NCBI GenBank assembly: GCA_000404785.1
Contig: ASNI01000006.1
Span: 5,462 to 69,461 of the forward strand
Source: Cloacimonetes bacterium SCGC AAA252-N17
Lineage (GTDB): Bacteria > Cloacimonadota > Cloacimonadia > JGIOTU-2
DNA length: 64,000 bases
Direction: 5' to 3'
Part shown: piece by piece, positions 50,838 to 59,473 of the stretch
How positions within the stretch are numbered: the first letter of the stretch is position 1
Layout of the letters: each line of letters starts with the position of its first letter
Made by a program: the position numbers and the translations under genes
The notes under the pieces: model-generated
The model's database searches: none
Told to the model about the DNA's origin: nothing
The model's input: only the letters and a program-made list of their open reading frames with translations

Positions 50838-51731
50838 ATGAAATTATCAAACTCATCCAAAACCATAATTTTTGTCCTTAAGATAATCATAACAGCACTA
50901 ATACTCTATTTCATTTTCAAAAAAATTCAATTTGACCAATTAATTGCTGATTTCCTGACAATAAAATTATGGGTAATACTATTAATTATTATCACAACAA
51001 TTATTAAACTCTTTATTCAGGCATATAATTGGGGAAAATATCTCAAAATGAATTCTGATTACACACCTAAGAAATATGAAGTGTTGAAATCATATTTTGT
51101 CGGACTGGCACTACGATTTGTTGGTCCTGGCGGTATCGGTGTCGTTGGCAAAATATATTTTGTGAATAACAAAAAGAAAGCCACATTAGCTTCAATAGGC
51201 GTTGAGCGAATATTCCTTACATGGAAAAATATTTTTTTTGCAGCTTTTGCAGCGATTTTCTTTTTCACCAACATTAATATGATCATAAAGGTAGCGGTCT
51301 TGATCGCAGTGATCTTTCTTCCTTTTATAATTTATCTTTTTTCTTTCTTAACCAAAAATGAGAATATCCAGTCATACTCATTAAATTATTTAAAGAAAAC
51401 ACCCGAAATAATGCTTGCACAGATAATTTTTGTGTTTATAACATTCTACCAATATTTTATTCTTCTGAGAAATTTCGTTGATATTAGTTTTTTTAAAATT
51501 ATGATCTCTGTCCCACTCATTCATATCTCTCACATTATTCCCCTTTCATTTAATGGATTTGGGCTTCGTGAAACCTTTGCAATCGAGGTTTTCTCGAAGT
51601 ATGGAATAAGTCCTGAACTTGCGGTCACTGCTACGTTCTTAATATTTTTCTTTAATTCGGTTGTTCCGGCAATAATCGGTGTATATTACATTTTCAGGAT
51701 AAAACATAGCAAAGAAGCGATAAGAATATGA
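50838..51731 (+). CDS. Flippase-like membrane protein (UPF0104/LPG-synthase TM domain)
   Basis: This 297-residue protein has about eight hydrophobic segments. The family motif is seen as LRFVGPGGIGVVGKIYFVNN near residues 92-112 (V-G-P-G-x-x-G), VERIFLTWKNIFF, and the C-terminal HIIPLSFNGFGLRETFAIEV. These proteins are thought to move lipid-linked sugars or phospholipids across the membrane. The C-terminus overlaps the start of a dead barrel gene by four bases. Confidence 0.82.
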   Translation: MKLSNSSKTIIFVLKIIITALILYFIFKKIQFDQLIADFLTIKLWVILLIIITTIIKLFIQAYNWGKYLKMNSDYTPKKYEVLKSYFVGLALRFVGPGGIGVVGKIYFVNNKKKATLASIGVERIFLTWKNIFFAAFAAIFFFTNINMIIKVAVLIAVIFLPFIIYLFSFLTKNENIQSYSLNYLKKTPEIMLAQIIFVFITFYQYFILLRNFVDISFFKIMISVPLIHISHIIPLSFNGFGLRETFAIEVFSKYGISPELAVTATFLIFFFNSVVPAIIGVYYIFRIKHSKEAIRI

Positions 51732-52118
51732 AAAAAGTAATACTCTTACTTATTGTCCTGTTGCTCGCTAATCTAATTTATGCAGATTTTACCATTCCCC
51801 TTGATGATGATGTTTACGAGTATCTGCCCCGATAAATCGGGGGAAATATTGGGGAAAATCCCATCAATTGCTGTATATCCATAATATTTTGATCGTATAG
51901 AAAATTATCTTAACAATATTGCTGATTACGAGAATATTGCGAGAAGCTAGTAAGAATCTGAGTTCCTCTCTGGAGAATTCACTCGTACTCAAAGAATAAG
52001 TGGGAAAGTATCCTTCTATTTGAACCGGCATCTCAAAGCGAAAGTTCAATACACTCTGATTAATACGAATAATAAAACTACAAATTATCTCTTTTCCGGA
52101 CTGGAATTCCAATTATAA
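51728..52118 (+). pseudogene. Remnant of a Wzi-like outer-membrane protein gene
   Basis: ATG 51728 gives a signal peptide MKKVILLLIVLLLANLIYA and then DFTIPLDDDVYEYLP before stopping. A middle piece reads YP, stop, YFDRIENYLNNIADYENIAR, matching YPQYHDKVINDL of the intact gene. The end reads FLSGEFTRTQRISGKVSFYL and TTNYLFSGLEFQL, matching its final strands. About 400 codons are deleted. A CCCCGATAAATCGGGG palindrome sits at the first break. The paralogue at 44455 is intact. Confidence 0.85.
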
Positions 52119-52210
52119 AGCGATAGAATTATAAAACAAATTAAGAAAAACTTGACACATCCTTACCATAAAAACAAGAAACATCTAAACATATTCTGAA
52201 AGGAGAACGT

Positions 52211-52480
52211 ATGGGAAAGAATATAATTAAGATCATATCTTTTTTATTGATTGCATTTTTTGTGCTTTCAGCGTGTTGTCATAAACCATCTCCGCCTATT
52301 TCCCAAGCAGAGCTGGTTGACCTTCGCGCGAAAGTGGAACAATTCGAAGCACAAGTTAGTGCACAAAGCGCAGAGATTGAAGCACTCGAGAAGGAATTGC
52401 AACAAAAAAAAGTTGAACTTCAAAATCTTCAGGATTACGAACAACAGCTAAAAGACGACGGTTTTTTAGGGGAGGAGTAA
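52211..52480 (+). CDS. Small coiled-coil lipoprotein
   Basis: This 89-residue lipoprotein has the signal GKNIIKIISFLLIAFFVLSA and a C-C pair forming the lipobox (LSACC). Residues 33-85 are a heptad-patterned coiled coil (QAELVDLRAKVEQFEAQVSA and so on). It is preceded by AAGGAGAACGT, a good ribosome-binding site. The next gene starts one base after the stop and has a coiled coil plus LysM domains, so the two may form a cell-wall-linked complex. The exact role is unknown. Confidence 0.8.
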   Translation: MGKNIIKIISFLLIAFFVLSACCHKPSPPISQAELVDLRAKVEQFEAQVSAQSAEIEALEKELQQKKVELQNLQDYEQQLKDDGFLGEE

Positions 52481-52481
52481 C

Positions 52482-53366
52482 ATGAAAAAGTATATCGCAC
52501 TATTCGTTTTATTGATGATCCTATCTACTTTTCTGCAGGCGGAAGTCCGCTATTTGACAGAAGAGGAATACAAAGACCTCTCCAAAGAAGAAACTCTCAA
52601 GTACTGGGAAGCTCTGGAAAATGAGCTGATGATGCTGCAGGTTCGCCAGGCAAATGCCGGTTCGCAAGTTACTGAGAATGAATTGAAAATTGTAGCTCTG
52701 GGTGAAGAAATCGCTCTTCTTGATCTGGAATATGATGTGATCTACACAAGAATCATGAATTCTATCGGAACTGTTTCGCATAGTGAACTTGTTGATTTCG
52801 AACAGAAATTGAATGAGATCAAGAACAAGCTTGATTACTATGATCAACTTCCTAATTCCGAACTGTATAAAAGTAATCAGGAAATCAAGAATTTCATTGC
52901 TCAGTATGAAAGTCTGAAGGGTGAGGATATAGCAAAAGTCCCTCGGTTCCAGCAGGATTTTGCAGAGATTGATAGCAGAATTGATATGCTTCAGGAAAAT
53001 ATGTATCCTTATGGTGAGTACTATGAGGATGAATATACTGTGGTTAAAGGTGATTATTTAGTGAAGATCTCCGGCTATGAGCATATTTATAATGATCCTG
53101 CAAAGTGGGGGATCATATATCGTGCCAATAGAGATCAGATCAAAGATCCTGACTTGATCTATCCCAATCAGGTTTTCAAAATACCTCGTGGACTTCCTTC
53201 AAGTTGGAAGGTGTATGGAGGTGAATGCCTTTGGACAATTTCAAGCTATCCTGAGATTTACAATGATCCATTCCAATGGCCCAAAATTTACCGAGCTAAT
53301 ACAGATCAGATCAAAGATCCTGATTTGATTTATCCAAACCAGATTCTTAGAATACCCCGAGACTGA
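52482..53366 (+). CDS. Periplasmic coiled-coil protein with two LysM-like domains
   Basis: This 294-residue protein has a signal peptide (residues 1-20), a long acidic coiled coil (about 25-175), and two LysM-type repeats: YTVVKGDYLVKISGYEHIYN (about 187-240) and WKVYGGECLWTISSYPEIYN (about 242-294), each ending in IKDPDLIYPNQ. The two repeats share an identical D-Q-I-K-D-P-D-L-I-Y-P-N-Q stretch. LysM domains bind peptidoglycan. It is in one transcription unit with the small lipoprotein and ends at a strong terminator. Confidence 0.85.
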   Translation: MKKYIALFVLLMILSTFLQAEVRYLTEEEYKDLSKEETLKYWEALENELMMLQVRQANAGSQVTENELKIVALGEEIALLDLEYDVIYTRIMNSIGTVSHSELVDFEQKLNEIKNKLDYYDQLPNSELYKSNQEIKNFIAQYESLKGEDIAKVPRFQQDFAEIDSRIDMLQENMYPYGEYYEDEYTVVKGDYLVKISGYEHIYNDPAKWGIIYRANRDQIKDPDLIYPNQVFKIPRGLPSSWKVYGGECLWTISSYPEIYNDPFQWPKIYRANTDQIKDPDLIYPNQILRIPRD

Positions 53367-53380
53367 TATACATTCTTAGA

Positions 53381-53418
53381 AGCCCCTTATCTCTTTGTTC
53401 GGAATAAGGGGCTTTTTT
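53381..53418 (+). terminator. Rho-independent terminator
   Basis: Perfect 10-bp stem AGCCCCTTAT / ATAAGGGGCT with a 13-base loop, followed by a T-run. It lies 15 bases after the LysM gene stop and closes the lipoprotein-LysM unit. Confidence 0.92.
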
Positions 53419-53888
53419 ATTTTCAGTAAAATAACCTTGCGAATGGTGAGCTAAAACTCACTTCTCAAGGATAACAAGGAAGGGGGATTGTCATTCTGAT
53501 CCGCCAGCTGGCTAAGAAAGAGAATCTCCCCAACAAGGATTGTCATTCTGGAATCCGATTTATCGGGTGAAGAATCTCCCAAGAACATTAATTCATCCTT
53601 TTGGGAGATCCTTCGTCACCCCCAATGAATTGGGGATTCCTCGAGGATGACAATGAAGGGGAGATTGTCATTCTGGTGAATGTCAGTTTCAACTGACTGA
53701 AGAAGAGTCTCCCAAGATATTAATCTATCGTTATTGGATATCCTTTCAGTCTTCATTTCTCACTCATCCGTCTTCATTTCTCACTCATCACTCTTCACTC
53801 TTTGCTCTTCACCCATTTATTGTTTGACAAAAGAATTGATGATTTTATATATACATATCAAAATTCTCGAGTAAATATTTAATAAGAC
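53419..53888. repeat. Cluster of GTCATTCTG elements upstream of the HD phosphodiesterase
   Basis: The cluster holds a right-arm piece ending AAGGATAACAAGG at about 53479, left arms at 53488 and 53540, and a right arm with CCCCAATGAATTGGGG closing at 53653 (GAGGATGACAA). From 53665 a further left arm shares GTGAATGTCAGTTTCAACTG with the copy at 50516. It fades into TCACTCATC-type repeats up to about 53820. No gene is present; a promoter for 53889 must lie in or after the last part. Confidence 0.8.
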
Positions 53889-56018
53889 ATGAAAACATAT
53901 ATTCCAGCAAAAAGAATATCGCAGGCATTTATTGCGGTCGGTATCACCACAATACTCATCTTTCTTGTTAATTTCTTCTTTACAAGAGAAAAAATTATTA
54001 TTAGGAAATCCACTTTCAATATCGGGCAGATTTCCAATCAGACTATCGTAGCTCCCTTTAATTTCCATATTTATGAAGATCCTGAAATTCTCAAAGACAA
54101 AAAAGCAAAAGCAGAAGAACGTGTTTTGCCCAAGTATCAATTTTCTGATGATGTCACTTTTGACGCACAGTCTCATATAAATGATTTCTACAGCTTATTG
54201 GATAAGACATTTATACAGGATTCCCTTAATTCTGTAAGATTATTAAGTTTAAATCAAGACGGATACAGCTTAAACGAACAGGAGTTGAAATTTCTTGAGA
54301 ACAAAGATGCTCGCGAACAGCTCTTTGAATTTCTGCTTGTGCAGGTGAAAAGTGTTCTTGGTGTTGGAATCCTCAAAAGCGAACCCAATAATGAAAAAAT
54401 CACTCTAATTGAGGGTAATACTGAAAAAGTAGTTTCTATAAAAGAGCTTTTTACAAAAGAAACTGCGATCAATTATATTCTTGATCAACGCACTCCAAGG
54501 TTCGGTTCTGACGGGTGGAAAAGCATCATTGAGAAAATACTCAATAAAATCTTACAGCCCAATGTCATATATGATAGAGAAGAAACTGATGTTGCAAAGA
54601 AAAGAGCCAGCGAAAGTGTTCCTCAGATTCTCGGTGAAGTCCTCAAAAATGAACTGATCGTGCCGGAGCATCAGAAAATAACTGGGGATATGCTACGAAA
54701 ACTGAATGCTCTTGAACAAGCTGAGCAAAAAAGGATCGTTACAGAACAGGCAGGAAAACAGGTTCTTTCTCACATTGCAGAATTTTTCTATATCTTCATT
54801 GTGCTTTCTCTATTCATCATATTGTCATATTTTATGTATCCTGAACTCCTTAGGACTGTTTCTTTCTTCAGAACCTTTCTATTTTTTACAGCATGTATTG
54901 CACTTTTACTCATTCTGATAACAAATCTCACTACTTGGTCAGCTTATATTCTTCCCTTTGGTTTGCCCATTATTCTTCTTGCATTTCTGATTGATGTTCC
55001 CGCTGCAATGATCTTTGGGTTTGTAAATTACTTTCTGATAGCTGGTTTGCTAGACTGGAAGATCGTTCCCTCTATGATCATTTGCCTGTCCGGTATGAGC
55101 GCTGTGCTTCCCCTTGAGAATCCACGTAGCCGAAGAGATTTCTATAATGCTGCGTTCTATATGCTGATCTTTTTCATCGCACTGGTCTTTATTTTTGGCG
55201 CAATACAGCACGCTAAGATTCTTACAATTCTGAATGATATCAAATGGGGTGTTCTGGGGGTATTAATTTCTCTCGTTGGTAGTATGACACTTCTTGCTCC
55301 GATCGAGCAGCGTTTGCCGGTGATCACAAATATCCATCTGCTCGAGTTGGCTGATTTCAGTAATCCTTTATTAAAATTACTCACTGAAGCTGCGTCTGGA
55401 ACATATCATCATTGCATCATTGTAGGAAATCTTGCAGCAGCAGCCGCAAAAGCCATAGAGGCAAATCCTATCCTTGCTCGTGTGGGAAGCTATTATCACG
55501 ATATCGGAAAGACCAAAAATCCCGAATACTTTATTGAAAATACTACTGAAAAAGAAAGTATGCACAATCAATTAACTGCAACTCAGAGTGCGCAGATAGT
55601 AAAGCGCCATGTTGAGGACGGAGTTAAGCTTGCTCGAGAGCGCCACATTCCTAAAGCAATAATTGATATTATGCAACAGCATCATGGCACATCACAGATC
55701 AGCTTTTTTCTGAATGAAGCGCTTGAACAGGAAGAAGAGATCGATGAGAAAGATTTCTATTATGATGGTCCCAAACCTCAAACAAAAGAAGCTGCTATCG
55801 TTATGATCGCTGATATTATAGAGTCCACTACCAAATCTCTGCATGAGCCGACTGTTGAAGAAATCGAAAGTGTTGTGAAAAAAACCATAAAGCGATTGAT
55901 CGATACTGACCAGCTTTCAGAGAGTGGAATTTCTCTGAAGGAATTAAAAACTTTACAGGAAAGTATGATGCCAATTTTACTTGGTATCTATCAAAAACGT
56001 ATTGCATATCCGGAATAA
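53889..56018 (+). CDS. 7TM-HD phosphodiesterase, PgpH type
   Basis: This 709-residue protein has one N-terminal membrane helix (about 12-31), an extracytoplasmic 7TMR-HDED domain (about 45-290), seven membrane helices (about 295-475) and a cytoplasmic HD domain. The HD metal residues are visible in SGTYHHCIIVGNLAAAAAKA (about 500-520), SYYHDIGKTKNPEYF and IMQQHHGTSQISFF. In Firmicutes, PgpH hydrolyses cyclic di-AMP. The same activity is inferred here. It is followed with no gap by ybeY, a common arrangement. Confidence 0.9.
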   Translation: MKTYIPAKRISQAFIAVGITTILIFLVNFFFTREKIIIRKSTFNIGQISNQTIVAPFNFHIYEDPEILKDKKAKAEERVLPKYQFSDDVTFDAQSHINDFYSLLDKTFIQDSLNSVRLLSLNQDGYSLNEQELKFLENKDAREQLFEFLLVQVKSVLGVGILKSEPNNEKITLIEGNTEKVVSIKELFTKETAINYILDQRTPRFGSDGWKSIIEKILNKILQPNVIYDREETDVAKKRASESVPQILGEVLKNELIVPEHQKITGDMLRKLNALEQAEQKRIVTEQAGKQVLSHIAEFFYIFIVLSLFIILSYFMYPELLRTVSFFRTFLFFTACIALLLILITNLTTWSAYILPFGLPIILLAFLIDVPAAMIFGFVNYFLIAGLLDWKIVPSMIICLSGMSAVLPLENPRSRRDFYNAAFYMLIFFIALVFIFGAIQHAKILTILNDIKWGVLGVLISLVGSMTLLAPIEQRLPVITNIHLLELADFSNPLLKLLTEAASGTYHHCIIVGNLAAAAAKAIEANPILARVGSYYHDIGKTKNPEYFIENTTEKESMHNQLTATQSAQIVKRHVEDGVKLARERHIPKAIIDIMQQHHGTSQISFFLNEALEQEEEIDEKDFYYDGPKPQTKEAAIVMIADIIESTTKSLHEPTVEEIESVVKKTIKRLIDTDQLSESGISLKELKTLQESMMPILLGIYQKRIAYPE

Positions 56019-56462
56019 ATGGAAGAAAATAATCAACAAATTATCAATGAAACTGACGCCGAGATAGACCAACGGCGCATACAAAAACTCATAACGCATA
56101 TTTTTCAGAGTGAAGGATTACCCACTGAAACAATTCTAAATATTGTCTTTACTGATAATGCTACAATTCATGAACTCAATAAGAAGTTCCTTGACCGTGA
56201 CTGTCCAACAGATGTGCTTTCCTTTAATGTGCATACCGAGTATTTACCCGGCGAATTACCAATTCTTGGTGATGTATACATCTCAGCAGAAGAAGCAAAA
56301 AATCAGGCGGAAAGTTATCTAGTAACATTTCAGGATGAACTTGAACGGCTTGTTACGCATGGGATTCTCCATCTCATTGGATATGAGCATGATGATCCCG
56401 AACAGCAAGAGAAGATGAAAGCTTTGACCGAACAATACCTTGAGTTATCTAATGATAAATAA
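56019..56462 (+). CDS. ybeY: Endoribonuclease YbeY (rRNA maturation factor)
   Basis: This 147-residue protein has the zinc-binding signature THGILHLIGYEHDDPEQQEK near residues 113-132 (H-x3-H-x5-H) and CPTDVLSFNV, both diagnostic. YbeY takes part in 16S rRNA 3'-end processing and ribosome quality control. Its ATG follows the stop of the HD phosphodiesterase directly, implying coupled expression. Confidence 0.95.
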   Translation: MEENNQQIINETDAEIDQRRIQKLITHIFQSEGLPTETILNIVFTDNATIHELNKKFLDRDCPTDVLSFNVHTEYLPGELPILGDVYISAEEAKNQAESYLVTFQDELERLVTHGILHLIGYEHDDPEQQEKMKALTEQYLELSNDK

Positions 56463-56489
56463 GATTTAGGTATAAATAGAAAATTGAAC

Positions 56490-56927
56490 ATGAAAGAGTT
56501 AATTAAAACCACAGAGTTCACAGAGGGCACAGAGAAATTAGAGAGGGATCCGTTTACCGGAAAGATTATTGGCTGTGCAATAGAGGTACATCGCACTCTT
56601 GGACCTGGATTACTTGAATCGACTTATCAACAATGTTTAGCTCGAAAATTAGCAATTAATAAAATAAAATTTTCTTTAGAACATCCTTTACCGGTAGAGT
56701 ATAAAGGCGTTCGTTTAGATTGTGGGTATCGTATTGATGTTCTTGTTGAAAGCGAAGGTGTGCCTTGTCGTCTTCTTATCCTTGAATTGAAATCAGTGGA
56801 AAAGATACAAGGAATTCATAGAGCTCAACTTCTCACGTATATGAAACTTTCAAATATTAAAACAGGTTTGTTAATTAACTTTAATGTAAAGAGATTGAAA
56901 GATGGTATTGAAAGATTTAAATTATAA
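56490..56927 (+). CDS. GxxExxY protein (PD-(D/E)XK nuclease-like)
   Basis: From ATG 56490 the product is 145 residues. IIGCAIEVHRTLGPGLLEST followed by Y contains the name-giving G-L-L-E-S-T-Y motif (about residues 37-43). LDCGYRIDVLVE and LLILELKSVEKI supply D...E-x-K, the nuclease-type core. The first 17 codons are translated from a repeat arm (56508-56535), and the matching inverted arm follows the stop, so the gene is carried in a repeat-bracketed cassette between ybeY and the CorC gene. The function is unproven; endonuclease activity is inferred. Confidence 0.85.
   Translation: MKELIKTTEFTEGTEKLERDPFTGKIIGCAIEVHRTLGPGLLESTYQQCLARKLAINKIKFSLEHPLPVEYKGVRLDCGYRIDVLVESEGVPCRLLILELKSVEKIQGIHRAQLLTYMKLSNIKTGLLINFNVKRLKDGIERFKL
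56508..56535. repeat. Left inverted-repeat arm of the GxxExxY cassette
   Basis: ACCACAGAGTTCACAGAGGG continues with CACAGAGA. It is the inverse of the arm at 56929-56950 and lies inside the 5' end of the coding frame. Confidence 0.88.
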
Positions 56928-56928
56928 A

Positions 56929-56950
56929 TCTCTGTGTTCTCTGTGGTTAG
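56929..56950. repeat. Right inverted-repeat arm of the GxxExxY cassette
   Basis: TCTCTGTGTTCTCTGTGGTT follows the stop codon by one base. Its reverse complement, AACCACAGAGAACACAGAGA, pairs with the left arm. Confidence 0.88.
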
Positions 56951-56999
56951 AAAAAAATATGTTTATAATTGTTAGCATTTTTGAATGGAAGAAATAACG

Positions 57000-58271
57000 A
57001 TGGCTTTTAAGATCATATTAATGGTTGTTTTTCTTGCACTTTCAGGATTTTTTTCATCCTCGGAAACAGCGATATTCTCACTTTCCAGAATGTATCTTAA
57101 GAAGCTTGAGAATTCAAAAAAATGGTCGAGCAGATATGTTCCCCAACTTCTCAAACATCCTCAGCAGCTTTTGATCACAATACTTCTTGGCAATACAATT
57201 GTGAACGTTACTTTTGCTTCTATAGCTGCAATGATGGCGCTTAATATCAGCCATTCCATACCGGGCTTTTCTACAGCTCTTGCACTAATAATAGAAATTT
57301 TTCTTGCAACAATGATCATACTCATTTTTGGTGAAGTCGTTCCAAAAGTCTTTGCTATCCAGTATGCTGAAAAGTATTCGACTTTGGTCGCACTACCTGT
57401 TGGATTTTTTAAGATCATTCTATTTCCGATAGTTAAGATTTTAGAACTTTTCTCTAGTATTTTTACGAAAGGAACAGATCATGGTTTGCTGGATTCCAAT
57501 ATAAAAATCACTTCTGATGATATAAAAAGCATTGTCTATGATGAAGCTCCAGACTTGGTTGATATTCATGAAGAAGAACGGGAGATGCTGAACAGCGCCT
57601 TCGAGTTTTCAGATACAAAAGTGAAAGAGATACTCACTCCAAGAATTGATATTACTGCAGTTGAGATAGAAGATGGCATTGAAAATCTTATTTATGTGAT
57701 AAAGGAAAGTGGTTTTTCCCGCATTCCGATATATCGTGGAACAATAGATAACATTATCGGCATGGTTTATAGTAAGGATATCATACTGAACCTCGGCTCT
57801 CAGATGCGTATAAAAGACCTTATGCGAACATGCTATTTCATTCCGGAAAATATGAAACTGAGCTTCATTCTGAGTTATTTCAGAAAAAATAAGATCCACA
57901 TGGCAGTTGTGGTGGATGAGTATGGCGGCACAACCGGCTTGGTTACACTGGAGGATGTGCTGGAAGAGATTGTTGGGGAAATTCTCGATGAAACAGATGT
58001 TGAAAAGATAGAGATCAAGTCCATTACAAAGAGCGAATATATTATTGATTGCTCGATCGATATTGACGATGTTTGCAAGAAGTTCGATCTGGAAGTCGAT
58101 GATCAGTATGATAGTTTTTCAGGTTTCCTGTATCAGCTTTTTGGCAAGATACCTCAAAAAGGTGAAACTGTTATTTTTAAGGATAAATATAAGTTTATTA
58201 TCGAGTCCATTGACGGACAGCGAATTACAAGTGTACGCCTGAATATACTGCAACCACAAAATGAAGAATAA
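57000..58271 (+). CDS. CNNM/CorC-family membrane protein with CBS domains
   Basis: The start is ATG 57000, spaced from GGAAG at 56988; ATG 56985 is an alternative. The 423-residue product has a DUF21 membrane domain (about residues 1-180; LSGFFSSSETAIFSLSRMYL is its hallmark), a CBS pair (about 205-325; LTPRIDITAVEIEDGIENLI, VVVDEYGGTTGLVTLEDVLE) and a C-terminal CorC_HlyC domain (about 340-420). The family is linked to magnesium or cobalt efflux and is often next to ybeY, as here apart from the inserted cassette. Confidence 0.9.
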   Translation: MAFKIILMVVFLALSGFFSSSETAIFSLSRMYLKKLENSKKWSSRYVPQLLKHPQQLLITILLGNTIVNVTFASIAAMMALNISHSIPGFSTALALIIEIFLATMIILIFGEVVPKVFAIQYAEKYSTLVALPVGFFKIILFPIVKILELFSSIFTKGTDHGLLDSNIKITSDDIKSIVYDEAPDLVDIHEEEREMLNSAFEFSDTKVKEILTPRIDITAVEIEDGIENLIYVIKESGFSRIPIYRGTIDNIIGMVYSKDIILNLGSQMRIKDLMRTCYFIPENMKLSFILSYFRKNKIHMAVVVDEYGGTTGLVTLEDVLEEIVGEILDETDVEKIEIKSITKSEYIIDCSIDIDDVCKKFDLEVDDQYDSFSGFLYQLFGKIPQKGETVIFKDKYKFIIESIDGQRITSVRLNILQPQNEE

Positions 58272-58998
58272 GTTCCGGCTGATTTTATTTATTCTGATCC
58301 TACCCCTTGTGTGCTTTGCAGAAAAAACAGTCTGTGAATATAGTGTTCATTATGCAGGACTTCCTGTTGCACTCGTAAAGATCACACTGGATAGCACAGA
58401 TTCATTACAGACTATTGCGCTTGAAAGCACCTCAAAAGGATTTGTCTCAGCACTCTTTTCTATAGAGAATACTTATGTGAGTTCGTGCAATAATAGTTTT
58501 TTACCTTTCTATTTCTGGAAAACGATTTGCCAGCAAAATGTACAAGAAAAGAAAGTTGTTCTCTTCAATCAAAAAGAGGGTAGTATTGTTGTTCGAAATG
58601 TTTTAAGTAGTGAAGTCGATACACTTCGATGCGATAACCCAATTCATGACATTGTAAGCATGACCTTTTCACTGCTTTCTGATGTGCCGAAGCAAAAGTA
58701 CTATACCTGTTATGGCAATTATCGTATCTGGCAGTTAGATGCAGAAAAGTCAAAAACAGTGACTCTCAGCTTCCAGAAGAAAAAATATGAGTGCTTTGAG
58801 TACGAGATCAAATCCGAGATTAAGTACGATTCCAAGATTGATTCAAAAACCGATATACTTACTAATAATATTTTTAAGAACAAGGGAACGACCTATTACT
58901 GGGTCAGCAAAGAAGCACCGCATTTGTTGTTAAAAGCAAAATATAAACGTTTTCCCTTCAGTATATATTTGTATATGATTAATATCTATACACAATAA
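58261..58998 (+). CDS. DUF3108 periplasmic protein
   Basis: This 245-residue protein has a signal peptide (KNKFRLILFILILPLVCFAE). CEYSVHYAGLPVALVKITLD and the later TYYWVSKEAPHLLLKAKY match the beta-rich DUF3108 family of Gram-negative envelopes. The family's function is unknown. The start overlaps the CorC gene by 11 bases. It may act in envelope assembly. Confidence 0.75.
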   Translation: MKNKFRLILFILILPLVCFAEKTVCEYSVHYAGLPVALVKITLDSTDSLQTIALESTSKGFVSALFSIENTYVSSCNNSFLPFYFWKTICQQNVQEKKVVLFNQKEGSIVVRNVLSSEVDTLRCDNPIHDIVSMTFSLLSDVPKQKYYTCYGNYRIWQLDAEKSKTVTLSFQKKKYECFEYEIKSEIKYDSKIDSKTDILTNNIFKNKGTTYYWVSKEAPHLLLKAKYKRFPFSIYLYMINIYTQ

Positions 58999-59061
58999 TT
59001 TTTCAAACACATTTTTTTTCAAAACTTGACACATTAATAAACAGCTTATTTTTCTAAAAAT

Positions 59062-59451
59062 ATGAAAATGGGATTCAGAATCGCTCTTATTATATGGACA
59101 ATTCTTATGCTGACATTGTCCTCTTTACCGAATTTTCAAGCGCCGAACCTCTTTCCTAAATTTTCTGATAAAATCGCACATTTGATCGAATATGGGATTT
59201 GGGCTACTCTTTTCCTTCTGATGTTGAAACATGAAGACAGGATCAAGAACCTCTGGAGCGTCTTTGTTACTGTGCTCATTTGCGGAGGTATATTGGGTAT
59301 TTTAGATGAAATTCATCAACGCTTTGTATCGGGTCGTTTTATGGATATTTATGATTTCTTCGCTGACGTGATAGGCATTACAGTTGCGATAATTATCTTC
59401 CGCATTTTTTACAGAAAACCACGATATTATATTCCTGAAAGAAAAAAATAA
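59062..59451 (+). CDS. VanZ-family membrane protein
   Basis: This 129-residue protein has four hydrophobic segments. LTLSSLPNFQAPNLFPKFSD, then KIAHLIEYGIWATLF and DEIHQRFVSGRFMDIYDFFA with D-V-I-G are typical of VanZ-like proteins (S-D-K-x-x-H-x-x-x-Y and D-E-x-x-Q-x-F-x-x-G-R). These small membrane proteins are common next to housekeeping genes; teicoplanin resistance is known for only one member. Confidence 0.88.
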   Translation: MKMGFRIALIIWTILMLTLSSLPNFQAPNLFPKFSDKIAHLIEYGIWATLFLLMLKHEDRIKNLWSVFVTVLICGGILGILDEIHQRFVSGRFMDIYDFFADVIGITVAIIIFRIFYRKPRYYIPERKK

Positions 59452-59473
59452 ATAATAGTTTTACAATAACATT

